From Undaria pinnatifida (Eukaryota; Sar; Phaeophyceae; Laminariales; Alariaceae), in the NCBI GenBank assembly GCA_012845835.1, contig JABAKD010000029.1:1928970-1992969 (forward strand): 64,000 nt of DNA, in the 5' to 3' direction. The position numbers were made by a program, and so were the translations under genes. The notes beneath the pieces are model-generated. The model searched no databases and had not been told where the DNA came from. It worked only from the letters and a program-made list of their open reading frames with translations. Below, piece by piece: positions 32,811 to 45,129 of this stretch; the first letter of the stretch is position 1; every line of letters starts with the position of its first letter.

Positions 32811-34154
32811 GCTGGTTGTTAAGTTGATATTTTTTGTCACAATCCCCTCTGCTAGCGAGCTCACGTGTTCACGTAATACGGACAATACGTGGTTGCTCTA
32901 TTTCATTTGCCTCGCATATCGAACGCGTACTTTTGTTTTTTTCGTAGCGCTGCGGGGCTTGCCTTTACCTCGTTACACCCCCCCTCTTGGCGAGTCTACG
33001 TAATTTCTTACTACGATTATCTTCCTTGCTTCGTTTTCTGTTTCTCGCGTTTTTTTTTTCTTCTCTTCGGGTTTGTAGACTATTAGGTTTTCTTGGTGGC
33101 ATGCGGTGTAGTCGGTTTCAGCTGCGAGTTTTGAACGCATATACCATGTACCAGTATTGTATGGGCCTGATACGTACGTACGCTGATTTCGGATTCCACT
33201 TTTTTTTTTCCATGTGGGGGATGTACGACTTGCTTTAGCCATGATCTATACTTGTACCACTCTTGGTTTCTTTTATTTTTTTCTTTGGGTAGTCTTCCAC
33301 TACAGAGTGACTGGAGCCTGTCCTGTGACTACGGACGGACTTGAAAATGCGAGTGAATGTGAGAACAACAACGTGTATGCGCACCAATCTGCCTACTCTG
33401 TTCAGATGTCATTGTGTGAGACGTTACGTGTTTGACATTCTCGTCTTGATTGCAAGAAAGTTGACTGGGTTCAGTTTTTGCACTATTTGGCACCTTCTGC
33501 TGGGTCAGTATCATATCACCCTGTGCTACAGAACTACTTGTACTGTACTCTAAGACGCAAAGGGCAATCACCATTCCTTGGCACTACTGCTGACAGTACG
33601 TACACCGCCATAAATAGGCCACACTACTTCTGTTGCGTCTCGGCGTGGGCCATGAACCCAAGGGATTTTCTTCTGACTAAAGATCTTGAATCATGCGAAT
33701 TACCAGCAGCAACCAGAATCATGAGCGTAGAGTATTTTTTTTATAGAACCACAATTCGTACCAGGTTCATAGTTTAGGATCAAGGCCTCTCTGCTACGAC
33801 CAGCCAGAGATTCTTACCCAGGGTGATGCTCCCGCGTCGATTCTCTGACAAACAAGACGGCGCCTCGTCGCCGAGAGCAGGTACCCCGGTAAAATAAACA
33901 CTAACAAAGCGAATGTCGTTGTCGGCGGACGATGGGCGGGCGGGATGGTCTATCTTTTCATTATAACCTTGTACTTGCGTGCTGCTGTCGGGTATCGATG
34001 GCAACCACGGAGTGAGCTCACCCTACGCATTCCCTAAGCAAACATTAGGAGGCTTTCCCGAAAAGAGCACGCCATGCTGGCGTCCCCTTTTCTTCAGTTT
34101 TCAGGTACTTCTGTTGTAACATTGCGACACGACGTATCTTAATTCGTACAGAGT
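32811..34154. other. Intergenic with one family B copy
   Basis: Family B lies at 33296-33372 (minus; GCCTGTCCTGTGACTACGG). Remaining frames (for example 33478-33777) lack recognisable content. Confidence 0.45.
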
Positions 34155-34613
34155 TTGGAATCAATGCGACCTCTCTGCGGCGGCATGAGATCAGACCGAT
34201 GCTGGTTGCCCCGTGTTGCCCTTGTCTCGATATCGTCGCTCGTTAGCATCGAATTGTGGATAAGAGGTGCTTGGCTTCCTAATTATTCCCAAAATTATAA
34301 TGGGGCCCGTTTGGGGTTCGGCTGCCCTTGGTCGTCCCGAGGGAACGCTGCGTACGAATCCACAAGGCCCTGCGACAGTTGTAAAGCGCCTGCGTCCATG
34401 AACGCCGTTTCGTGTGAGCGCTTAGTTCCCCTTGACGTCGCCGCTGATGCTGTTACTCCTGCGTATCTGCCGGTTACGGTCGCAGACCTCCATCAGACGT
34501 ACCCCATGAGAAAGTCCATGGCCGTACCATCCATATGGTGGCTAGCTGCCCTCCCTGCTCAGAAGGAGCGCAACGTGTCCCGCTTGTCCTCTATACCCGC
34601 TGCTCGCAAGTAG
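34155..34613 (+). CDS. Hypothetical open frame, 152 codons
   Basis: Opens with an ATG-compatible start. Contains a moderately hydrophobic segment near residues 20-45 and no recognisable domain. Composition is balanced rather than repetitive, unlike most open frames around it. A degenerate TE piece or chance frame is as likely as a gene. Confidence 0.2.
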   Translation: MESMRPLCGGMRSDRCWLPRVALVSISSLVSIELWIRGAWLPNYSQNYNGARLGFGCPWSSRGNAAYESTRPCDSCKAPASMNAVSCERLVPLDVAADAVTPAYLPVTVADLHQTYPMRKSMAVPSIWWLAALPAQKERNVSRLSSIPAARK

Positions 34614-34679
34614 GTCTGGAGGTTCGAGGTCATCGGCGATAGTGTCAGGGCCATATTCCCTCTATCTCCGCTTTCAAGG

Positions 34680-36080
34680 ACGCTCAGAATATTGCAAGTA
34701 TCAAACTCTGACAATTGCAGAACCCCAAAATACTGGACGTATTTGAAGCATCCACAGTAGTATCGAACCCCGAAATACTGCAAGTACTAGGAGTATCAAC
34801 AATATCAAACCCCGAAATACTTGGAAGTACCGGGAGTATCCACACAGTATCCAACCCCGAAATACTGCGAGTACTTGCAGTATTCGCAGAACCCCGAAAT
34901 ACTTGGAACGCAACAGTTTTCAGGCCCCACTGGTAGTACGTGCACTACAGGTTTCATTGCCATTATATTGTCCACCGACACCCTCACACAGCAGTACTGG
35001 CAGAATAACCACGTACCACTATTAGCCTGCACCTCTGCTGGTGCTGAATGAAAAGACAGACCGTGGGCAGTTGCAGCTGCGTAGCCTGCCAGCATCAGCG
35101 CTCCTTTTGCCGCTGGCGGGGAGGGCGCTTCATCTACAACGGAGCCACCAAAGCAGCAGCATTAGCAGCAGCAGCAGCAGCAGCAGCTAGCCGCAAACGA
35201 AACCACCGCCGCAGCAGAAGCATCAGCACCTACAGCAGCAACAGCAGCCAACCGCAAACAAAGCAGCAGCCGCAGCCGCAGCCGCCGCCGGAGGTTGAAC
35301 CTCAGCCCGAGCCTGAACCGCGGCCACAACAGTCGCTGCCACGAAAGGAGCATCAAAAGAAGCATCAGCTCCACCGCCGACGTCCTTGACCAAGGATGCA
35401 TATACGCTCCCAGTACAGTTCGCACTCCTAGGATACTTCGACAATTTATCAAGCATTTGGTATTGCGTGTACTCTAAGAATTGCCAGTACTGACGGCCGA
35501 AATAATACGAGTACTGGGAGTGTGGGCAGTACTGACGGCGGAAATACTGCGAGTACTGGCAGTACGAGCAGAGTACAAAAACTCCGAGTGCGAGCAGTAC
35601 CCGAGGTAAAAACATCTTAAATACTGCAAGCAATTATAATAAGAGTATGAGCAGTACTGAACTCCGACATACTGTATATGATACGAGTAAAATTCGCCGA
35701 GTGCTGCCACTTGCAGTACCTCGCAGCATGAAACCCAGAAATCCTCGAATTCTAACTTCACCTTGCAGCACGAAACGGTGAAATGTTGCGAGAGTATTGA
35801 CAGTAAGAGCAGTACTAATAGCCGAATACAGCAAGTGCCAGAGTATGACGAGCACGAAACCCCCAATACTTGAAGTACTTAAAAGCATTCCACAGTGTCA
35901 AACCCCGAACTCCTTCGAGTACTGGGCGTATCCACAGCGGCATCAAACCTCGAACTACTGCGAGTCCTGAAGTATCTGCGGAACAGAACCCCGAAACACT
36001 GAGACTAATCGCAGTATTCGAGCCCCGAAATACTGCGAGTACACGACGTATCTGCAGTATTTTTCTCCGAAATAATTTAC
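34680..36080. repeat. Degenerate minisatellite field, CCCCGAAATACTGCGAGTAC units
   Basis: Dozens of units of roughly 34-40 bp built from AACCCCGAAATACT, GCGAGTACT and GGAGTATCCACAGTATC. Forward units lie at 34690-34900 and 35870-36080. The middle block (35460-35870) uses related GAGTACTGGCAGTAC words in mixed orientation. A (CAG)-rich segment at 35155-35330 is embedded. Frames crossing it are repeat translations. Confidence 0.7.
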
Positions 36081-36344
36081 TTTACTCCCAGATACTGGAA
36101 GCATCTGTGCAACAATCTCTTCTTACAATGCGCACTACGCCAGGAAACGGTACACCGTGAAAAGTTCACTCGATGTGACGTCTTTGTTTTTTATTTTAGC
36201 CGTGAGAACAGCTTTTACTACCTTGAACTGGCGTAGAAAGCATCAGTATACCGTTTGATGTCGTTTAGCTTTCCGGACGGTCAGACGGACAGTCGGACGG
36301 ACAGCTCGACAATATCGGCGACAAAAGCCTCAGAAAATATTAGA

Positions 36345-36375
36345 AAGCTTTATTTTTCCCCATCCGCCGGAGGAT
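36345..36375 (+). repeat. Family H: 31-bp conserved element
   Basis: Perfect AAGCTTTATTTTTCCCCATC then CGCCGGAGGAT, followed by A22. Confidence 0.65.
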
Positions 36376-36879
36376 AAAAAAAAAAAAAAAAAAAAAATCG
36401 AGTTGAGGGGAAATCGCCAACTCGCTCACCTGACTCGGCACTTTTTGACGTGCTCGACCAAGGCCTCTGTCGGGTCCTCCGAAACGGTTAGGAGGCGCTT
36501 CGTCGCTTGCCGTGTATGGCACGGCAACAGCACCGTCGACATTGGAGCTGTCGGCAATAACGTAGGCGATAGCACCGATGGAGATAGCGGGGTTGGTGGT
36601 GGTAGCGGGGCTGGCGGTAGCGGGGTTGGCGACGGCACAGCCGGGGGTGTGCAATAACTGTCGCGGTTGCTGCTGTTGCTGCTGCTGTTGCTGCTACCGC
36701 TGCCGCTGAGGTCTTGCATATTGTCTTGCATCTTGCTTGCCTCCTTGTCGCCTCCAGCCTCCAGCCTCCACGTCTGATGGAATCGACTTGAATATGACGG
36801 AATCGTATGGCATGCTATTATGAAAACGCACAACGTCAGTCGTCGACGCAAACCAGGTAGTCAAATACCTGAGGGTGGG

Positions 36880-37245
36880 ATGGGATGTGGTGGCATGAGC
36901 TGGGATGGAATGGAATGGATGGGAATCGCTTTAAATAGAACGGGATCGAATGAGATGTATGTAATGAAACTATAGGGGGTGGGATGGGATCGAATGGGAT
37001 GGGACGGGATGGGATGGGATGGGATTGGATGGGATGGGATGGGATGGGATGGGGTGGGATGGGGTGGGATGGGATGGAATGTATTGGTATGGGGTGGGGT
37101 GGGATGGGGATCACTGCGAATGTAACGAGGTCTAATCGGGTGAGATGGGATAGGATGGGATGGGGTGGGATGGAATGGGAAGGGAAGGGACGGGATGTAA
37201 TGAAATGAGATGGGATGGGATGGGATGAGATGGGACGGAATCATC
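36880..37245. repeat. (GGGAT)n satellite-like array
   Basis: About 365 bp of GGGAT pentamers with GGGGT, GGAAT and GAGAT variants; perfect runs at 36990-37080. Long frames on the minus strand (repeating IPSHP) come from the pentamer. Confidence 0.9.
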
Positions 37246-38639
37246 CCGCCAGCTACCTGATTGCAGACAGGTTGGTGTGAGAGCACCGGTCTGATCACAA
37301 CACAAGCCTGGACGACCGCCGGTCGCAGACTCGCGCGGTACCACAAATAGTGGCAGCATTGTGGCGAACGGTGGGCGTCGGACGCAATGCCAAGAGCTGA
37401 CAGCGCTCTACACATGATAACAGCATGATGGCGAAGGATGAAGATCAGACGTATGCCACGGGTTGAGAGCGCTCTACGCGCTGCTCACACTGCAAACGGA
37501 GAATATCAAGAGTGACTGTCGTAGTAGTAAATGCGATATTGCTGCTGTACACGTACGTACTCGAATCTTGGTCACAAACCTAACTGTCTGCATTGTATCC
37601 TGTACAGCTCTGCCTACTCCATTCGAGAGGCTCAATCGCACAACGGCAACAACAGAAAATTCACTGCTGTACTGATGCGTGATACCTGGTACCTGGTATA
37701 TATACCCGTGTATGCATATTGGATAGCTAAAAATCTTGGATACTGGTCACACAGATCCAACCCGCATAGTGCATGGCTACTCACAACTGGTGATAGGTAC
37801 TACTGTTGTATGTAATGCTAGCAGATGGAGGATGGTGGTGCGAGAAGGTGCTGGGAGGGAGTGCGAGGTGTGGGAGGCGGTGGCGTCTTCATGTCCCAGA
37901 TGAGGGTGGGCAATGGGAAAGAGCCGGAGAATGTTACTAAGTAGCGATTATTCGCCAATTACCCGAAAAGTGTAACTGGTATGTGTTTATGCGGCGGAAT
38001 GCGAGAAGGCGGTTGAAAAAACTAACTCTGGGACGCGATGATCCACAGCGCGGCGCCACATAAACGTGCCATCACAACTGCTGCTGTACCACTCCGCAGC
38101 AACGTTGACAGTAGATGCGTACTGTTGTAACTCCATCACAGCTGATACTGTACATACCATACGTGCTGCTGTAGATCACATGCGCATAGCTCTCTCATTT
38201 ATCGGGATCATGTTTGATACATGGCAGTTATCAAGTTAGCTTGAATGGCATGTGTTACCGGGGCTTTCCAACTACGCCCAGGATCCGAGTACACAACCGT
38301 CCGCGCCGGCCTCCATAATGGCGACGCCGGCCGGGTAGTCGACGCTTCCCGAGGGTCCGGGGTCAGATAATGTGAAAATGAAGAAAAAAACGCAAAGACA
38401 GGAGCCTTGTCGGCAAAGTATGCGCCAAAACGCCCACAGGGCACGGTTATTCGGAGATCTCGTCGTAGATATCGACGTCAAGGCCTCACGCAGGCGCTAC
38501 CGCGCTGAGCGGGCGGATCCGCGAAGCCGGCCGTCGCAGGCGAGGCGGGAACACGCCTCAGCGAAGAAACCGCGCGGAAAGGCGGTCAGAAGCAGTAGAG
38601 ATCCGCAGACTAGAAAGTGACCAGGTCCGCCGACCAGGT
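37246..38639. other. Intergenic, no supported gene
   Basis: A plus frame at 38372-38620 (82 codons) is Arg/Lys-rich at its end and overlaps a minus frame; neither is recognised. An overlapping double TACCTGGTACCTGGTA lies at 37683-37698. Confidence 0.4.
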
Positions 38640-39160
38640 ATGAACTAAGGCCGCGGGCGGCGTCAGCCCGCTACGCTCGCGCAAGGAAGAATACAACTAT
38701 TAATAAGCGTTAAGGGGGCAGAAAGAAGAGGCCCATGATTTGGTGCAACCAGCGATTTGATAATGCCAAGAGGTACTTGTGCAGACCTGATTGCCCTCTG
38801 CTGCGCTGTGTGCTTGTTGGCAATGCTACATTCTGAATGGCAGTATACGGGTGTAATTTGCAAAGAAAAAAAGAAGAGAACCGAAAGGACAGTCAAATGA
38901 AGCAACCCCAAATAAAGCGAAAATACGAGTACACGTACATGCCGGTACCTGGTGACAGGTTCTTCGCATGGTACCTGGTACTGCTGTATGTTCGAAAGAA
39001 AGCACAGCGCAACACGGCACAGCACCGAACCGCAGGGTAAGGCACAGCACCGTACGGCACCGCACGGCGCTGTGCTGCTGGGCTATAGCTAGGCTCAGCT
39101 GACCTGGGAGTGCATTTTTGGAGATTCTACAATGTTGTACGTACAGACCTGGTTGGTGTT
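38640..39160 (+). repeat. Dispersed repeat family E, copy 1
   Basis: About 500 bp sharing with 46070-46590 and, inverted, 55645-56150 the ordered landmarks AAGGGGGCAGAAARAAGAG, CCATGATTTGGTGC, GATTTGATAATGCCAAGAG, GGCAGTA, AAAGCACA-CGC and a GCACGGCACCGCACGGC-rich block, ending in CTGCTGGGCTATA. The GCACGGC block is amplified again at 39240-39500. No coding potential kept between copies. Confidence 0.65.
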
Positions 39161-39547
39161 GTAGTAGTACCGGTACGTGGTATGATAATTTCGAATGATA
39201 CCTGGTACGAACGAGAAAGTGCAGCAAAGCACGCAGAACGGCAGAGCGCGGCACACCACCGCACCGCACGGCAGGGCACGGCAGGGCACGGCACCGCACG
39301 GCGCTGCGCTGCTGAGCTTAGCTGAGCTGATGGGCCAAGCTGAGCGTAGCTGGGAGCTGGTACGATTATTTTGATACCTCGAGTGATACCTTTCAGCAAA
39401 GCAAGCAGCACCGCACGGCACCTCACGGTGCTGCCCTGCTGCCCTAGCGTTGCGGTGCGCTGCTGAGCTGAGCTGCTGATGAGCCAAGCTGAGCTGAGCT
39501 GGGACCTGGTATGATGATACTTGGTGCAACTTAAAAAAAAGGGAAGC

Positions 39548-41301
39548 GGTCAAAGGAGGGTATACCCCCGGGTTTTTCGGTCATGTCGGGGTGTAGGGAG
39601 AACACGCCCACGGAACGTGCCCGCGCTAGCCCCAAACTGACTAAAATTAAACTATGAAGCGTCGGGAAGACACCTGCAGCCCGTGCCGAGCACGCACATC
39701 TTTTTTTTGTTTTTTGGGCACGGCATTGGGGCTAACGGGGCCGCGACGCAGAAGGGGGGGTACTGACCCCCCTTTCGACAACAACTTGTGAAGTATACCC
39801 CCGCAAATATTGCTAATTTGTTTATTGCCCGCTCTTGATCGCAATTGTCCCCCACCTGACCGAAGCCACACCCCTTTTTGACCCATGATGACACACTCAA
39901 AAGCGGGTACAACAAGGACGGTTACACGTCACCGCCCACAGCCCGAATAGACCACTTGTTGCGAGTAGTTGCGATCGTTTGTTTCCGAAAAACACAAGAA
40001 ACTACAAACAAAACAAAAACAACCTATGGACGAAAACCAAAATACTTGCTTCGTACATGACACAATGGGAGAACCAAAACACACATAGTAGGTCGTGGAT
40101 GCGTGTGCCGCTCGGGGCTCGGGGCTGAGCTCAGTGGTGCTGCTCGGGGTTCGCGGTGCTGTGCTAGGTGCTTTGTTGTCGGGTCACACACACCAACAGC
40201 ATTGCTCACATCGAACACACAGCGCAGACATCGGCTTTCATCGTGGAGCCAGGTGGATCAACACCTTCTCAAAGGGAAAAAGGGAAAAATGCAGAGGCCG
40301 CAAACAGCGTCAGTAGTTGTATACCAGGACTCTGTACTGCTGTACTGGCCCCTCTATAGTGCGGGTATGTGTACTATAGAAGGGAAGACCGGCACTATAG
40401 CGACAACCGGAACTACGCCCCATGCTTCCAGTACTGATTGTTACCATCTGTGCCTAGCGATTGCACAGGCACTATAATGGACAACCGGCAATACTCAACC
40501 GGCATCATAGAGGGAACTTTGCTGTGTACGTGTCTTCTCGTATCATATGCAACATTCGTAGCGTTCTCTGTGATGGATTGGAGCATAAAATTGATTTGAT
40601 CTTCGACAACCATGGACAGGCTTGCCATAACGTTGGTTATTGTCTTCGTTCCTTATGCTTCGATGTGTGTTGTGTTCCCGTTTGTGGCCTTCCAACGAAG
40701 CACCGAACACAGCACCGAGCCCCGGGCAAGACACGCACCCACGGCCTACGATATGTCTTTTTGTTTTTCTATTGTGTAATAAAATAATACCTGGTGTTCT
40801 CTTCTGTTTTCGTTTATAAATATTCATCTTTTGTTTGTTTCTTGTGCTGTCATGTTTCCGGAAAAACGATTGTAACTACTCTCCACTACTGGATGTTCCG
40901 CGCGTGGTCTATTCGGGATGTTGGGCGGTGACGTGTAGCCGGCCTTGTTGAACAAGCTTTTGAGTGCGTCATGATCGGTCAAATAGAGGTATGATTTCGG
41001 TCAGGTGGGGACAAATGTGGCCAAGAGGGGGTAGTAGATCACTTTAGCAGATTTGCGGGAGTATACCCCCTCGACTTGTAGGCAAAAGGAGGTTTAGGTT
41101 TTCCTCTCCTGCGTCGCGGCCCCGCTAGTCCCAATACCGTGCGAGAAAAAAGACAGAGGTGTGCGTGCTCGGCATGTGCGGCGGGTGTTTCGCCAGCGCG
41201 TCATACTTGAACTTCAGGCAGTTTGGGGCAAGTGCGGGCAAGTTTCGTGGGCGTGCGTTCCCTATTTCCCCAGAAGACTCGGAGTATACCCCCCTTTGAC
41301 C
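39548..41301. mobile_element. Large foldback element with about 630-bp inverted arms
   Basis: The left arm (39548 to about 40200) and right arm (about 40670-41301) are imperfect inverted repeats over their whole length. Matching landmarks, left versus reverse-complemented right: GGTCAAAGGAGGGTATAC at the tip, CGCCCACG, AACGGGGCCGCGACGCAG, CACTCAAAAGC, TACACGTCACCGCCCA, CCCGAATAGACCAC, TCGGGGCTCGG. AGC lies outside each tip, a possible 3-bp duplication. The centre (about 40200-40670) holds a MITE-like insertion. No transposase frame is visible, so it is non-autonomous. Confidence 0.75.
40343..40515. mobile_element. Diverged MITE inside the foldback
   Basis: The left end GGCCCCTCTATAGTGCGGGT matches the MITE terminal repeat at 16422. 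The right end CATCATAGAGGGAAC is a weaker inverted match. Interior CCGGCACTATA motifs recur. It sits in the loop of the foldback. Confidence 0.5.
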
Positions 41302-42170
41302 AGCCCCCGCCCCAAACAAAAATGAATGAAGAAACCAAAGAAAAAACTGGACCGTTCCGCATGTAATGGAATAAGGCGGTGTCCAAGTGGGAGGTCTTGA
41401 GAGGCCAGGATGTATCAACCGAGCCCTCTCGGGAAAATGACAAAAATAGTAGTTCTATATAAGGCAGCATTGACAACCTAAACCGCCTACACGAGCACCT
41501 TAGCTACTGTGTATTTCAGTCTCAGTCCATGATCACTTACGCTTTTTGAATGCTACTTCCTTTCGCTTTTCCCATTTTTCGCAAATTTTTCGCTTAATTC
41601 ATTTGATTAAAGGGTTTCGAGCGTTCATGCCAGTAAGTGAATCGGACATACTTGGACATTCCGTCACAGGGAATAGAGAACCCCAGGAAGCTGGGGAATC
41701 GCTGAAAAAGCTGTCGCAGGTGCTGCTGTTGCACTTGTACAGACAAAAAATACTCGGCCTTGCCTGAGAGTCACCTCACTTGGCAGCTTCATAGTACTCT
41801 CGTCGATTTTGCGGCCCCGGCTTACTTTTGTCGCTGTATCTTGACCCTTTTGGGACTTGATTATATCTTGATTATAGTATGCAGACCAAACAAAGACGCA
41901 ATCGACCCCATCAAGCGTCTAGAAAGCGCTGGAGGCAATCCGGGTATCATCATGCCTCACGCTTCCCTTACAGCTTCCTGCGTAGCAGTTCGAACACATC
42001 ATCTCCTACACCAGCAGCTCGGATTGATTGCTTCATGTGGCCGATAGATGCTGCAATCGGCAGTTCATTTCAAGGGTTATGACATCTCTCGATCATCATT
42101 ACACGTGCACGCGGAGGCGGGCCCTGCTTGAACGTCGAGTATCGGACTCATGTACTTGGGATTCATGTGA
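41302..42170. other. Intergenic, no supported gene
   Basis: Short frames at 41546-41767 and 41760-42047 lack recognisable content. Confidence 0.4.
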
Positions 42171-42173
42171 GAA

Positions 42174-42449
42174 ATGTACGAGCAACGTACTCCGCCCGGC
42201 ATGTCCCGATCTCGGGGTGGGCCGACATTCGCCAAGACCTGCAACGGCGTACCGGAAAACACAAAGGCCTCGGCTCGGCTTTTGGCAGAGGAGGAACCTG
42301 GCGTGGTCTGGCTGGTGAATCCTTCGCCGCAAAAACCGCGTGAGGTGGTGGTGATGCGTGAAATTTTAAACCCCGACGCTGAGGAGTTATTCTTCGATGT
42401 GTTCAACGGGGGCATCGCCGCAGCATCGAGCGCTCTGGGTGCCGCCTGA
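42174..42449 (+). CDS. Small hypothetical open frame ahead of the LINE derivative
   Basis: A 91-codon frame with an acidic C-terminal half (REILNPDAEELFFDVFNGGI). It lies about 220 bp upstream of the endonuclease fragment in the same orientation, so it could be part of that LINE's 5' region. No domain recognised. Confidence 0.25.
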   Translation: MYEQRTPPGMSRSRGGPTFAKTCNGVPENTKASARLLAEEEPGVVWLVNPSPQKPREVVVMREILNPDAEELFFDVFNGGIAAASSALGAA

Positions 42450-42659
42450 GGTGTGGAGAGGTTGGCCGCAGCGTGGGTAGGCACACACGCCGGCAGGTCC
42501 ACGCGGACTATTGGGCTGGATGGGGTGTCTGCGCCCTACCGACATGATTCAAAGGACCGGGCTAGGAACCAGAGAGTCACAGTGGTGAATAAAACAAAGA
42601 AGGGAAGAGAGAGAGAGAATAAGGAGGAGGGGGCGGGCTTCAGGGGCGGGCTACACGGC

Positions 42660-43830
42660 GTGTGGTTAGAAAATCAGCACGTGAGACCCACGAGAGACAG
42701 AGAAGGGCACTTGTGGTGGTAGCTACCTACAATGTGCGCACCGTGGATGTAAAGGCAAGGAACGGGCATGGGCGGGACGAATGTGTACCTGCAAGAATCC
42801 AACACCTTGGTTGTGACTTCGTTGCGCTGCAGGAGACAAGAAGGAAGGGTGAAACGACGTTTGAAGCTGCGGGAGACCGTGTCTTCTGTTGCGGTCAGCA
42901 AGAAAAATCACAAGCCAGTCAAGGGCTACATGGAGTAGGCTTGGCCGTCAAGGAATCGATATGCCGTAAGTCTACGTACTCCAAGCAATTCGTTGACGAG
43001 CGGCTCATGGCGATGCGATTTTTAGTTGTCTAGTTGTTGCGAGGCAGTCAATTTTGTCGTAGCGTACACCACCAACTGAGTGCATCAAGGATGCCGAGGT
43101 GAAAACAACTTTCTGGCAAAAGTCAGAGGATGTGGTCGTACAGATATCGCTTACGCCGACCGCCCGGCTCAGCCTGAAGGGCCGCCTGCTGAAAGCCGAC
43201 GTGATTGAGACCCTGCTGTTCGGGTGTGTAACGTGGACCCTCAACGCGACTCACTATGACGACCTCCGAAAGGCGCACCTCGAAGTCCTCCGGCGAGTCC
43301 TCGACTTTCAGCGTCGTGCCGACCACACCAACTTCTTGTACGCCAAGGCCCTCAAGAAGACGAAAGGCGAGAGCATCGAAACGACCATCCGGACACGGCG
43401 GCTCTTCTTCGCTGGGGCAATGGTACCGAAAAACAAGGGGCGATCGTCCAGTCGGATGATGTCTGCGCAGATACCGGCGGAACAAACCCGGGACCAGGTG
43501 GGCCATCGAACAACTGGCTCAGAACTATGAGAGGCGACCTCGCCGTTTGTCAATCCACGGAAGCCTCCGCACGGCAGTTTGGGGTTGAAACGTACTGTGG
43601 ATCCATGCTGCAAAAGAAGGGGGGCAAGTGGTGCCGGGGGGTCCTCGACGCAGCCGAACGGTTCATGACCACGTGGCACGAAGAGAAGGAAAAGAAGAGC
43701 TCGGAGCGCCGCGCAGGCGGGATACATGACGCACAAGGCCGAAAGGGGGGTGGGGGGAGTAGAGAAACCGCTGTTGAAGAAAGCAAGGAGACGGCAGATA
43801 GGGTAGCAAGGCACCAGGTCGACCAGTAGG
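42660..43830 (+). pseudogene. LINE copy with the reverse transcriptase deleted
   Basis: 42700-43030 encodes the start of an APE endonuclease (ATYNVRTV, VALQETRRKG, GLHGVGLAVKES). 43130-43830 then jumps to the LINE C-terminus (RLLKADVIETLLFGCVTW, YDDLRKAHLEVLRRVL, LYAKALKKT, ESIETTIRTRRLFFAG). About 800 residues, including most of the endonuclease and the whole RT, are missing. Sequence divergence from the 48-52 kb copy shows it is a different subfamily. The C-terminal part is frameshifted after 43530. Confidence 0.75.
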
Positions 43831-43834
43831 TGGG

Positions 43835-45100
43835 ACATGTCTACGTACCCTCAATCTACTGCGACTACATTGTTGTTGTTTTTTTTTTCTTTGGATCGCC
43901 TGCTCCATGCCCTCGCGGGTGACGTGTCAGCCGGTACCGCGGTACTACCACCGGTGGCATGCGGGTTCATGCTGAACCGGTTTTCCCTTTTCCCTTTCAT
44001 CCCTTTTGTTCATTTCTTCGCCCCCTTATCATATAAAAATATTCTAACAACGTCAACTGCTCAACTACTGTGAGTTCGACAAATTTGGGGTCGAGACTCA
44101 TCTTTGCATCCTGCGTAATACACCGGTCGGCCGTTTTTTACGATGATGACATGAACGTGTTCGGTGACACCGAAATTACCATTATACCAGGTACACATTC
44201 ATGTTTATATTTATTAATCTATTTACGATTTCAAGTATTCCATTTGCTCGGCCCTTCCTTTTTCCTTTTGGGCACCCTTGAGGGCTACGGAGGCGATGAT
44301 GTCCGCACAGACGCCGCCGACGAAGATACAGTAAGCAGAGGACAGACCAGGCAGCAATGCTCGTAACCCGCTAGTAGTTGCATTCAGAACCCGCTTTCGG
44401 TGCTGCTCTCGGCTGGATGGTGCCATCTGCTTCGTTGCTGAGTTGTGTGGGACGGTAGTCCCTTCGCAGGTTTCTCTTTCTCAGATGGAGGTGTTAGTGT
44501 GGAGACATACCGAGGTGGGATATGTGCGCAACCGCACGCTCGAGGGTCAACGACGAGAAAACATCTCAGAGTCTGGCTCGAGGAGCCAAGGATGACCTTG
44601 AAGGATTATAGTGATGACGAGGCGGTGCGAGCCAGGGGGTAGGGACTGGTATCCACAGTTGCTCGATTTATTATTCACCTTCGTTTTTTTGTGTGGGGTA
44701 CGGGAGTGAAGACGGTATGGCAGATTGATACACATCATTAGTTGACATTTCTAACCATGTTACCCAAGTCATCTAATTGGTAGGCACTTCGACCGGCGTT
44801 TCGGATGGGTTAGGGTTAGGGTTAGTATAGGCACCACTACTATTCTGTCGTCAGACACAGACTGCTGTAGTGCGCATGTGACAGACTACGCGGCAATGCT
44901 CCTACTCCTACAGCAGTAGGGTCATTCGAAAACCAGTATGGTTGGTGCCCCCGACGATGGTTGGTTGGCTTTAAGAGCTTTGTTCCTATTTTATACAAAT
45001 ATTTCAAGGACGTCAGCCGTGAGTTCGACGAATTTCGGGTCAATACTCATCTTTGCAAGCTGCGTTGTTGGTACTTGTAATATACTATGCTTTGTTCCTG
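43835..45100. other. Intergenic with an interstitial telomere-like block
   Basis: No gene. A TACCAGGTA (44185) and reversed family F fragments near 44085 and 45030 (CATCTTTGCA, GGTCAATACTCATC) are present. Confidence 0.45.
44807..44825 (+). repeat. Interstitial TTAGGG repeat
   Basis: Three consecutive GGGTTA units. They match the TTAGGG telomere type. Three copies can arise by chance or from double-strand-break repair. Confidence 0.7.
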
Positions 45101-45129
45101 TTATTATTAATATTTTTTTCTTGCCAGGA

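Noticed and set aside
34680-36080. CRISPR-like direct repeats
   Set aside because: Units are degenerate, spacers are not of constant length, and the genome is eukaryotic; it is a minisatellite.
36836-37415. Minus-strand frames repeating IPSHP
   Set aside because: The GGGAT pentamer is open in several frames; no gene features.
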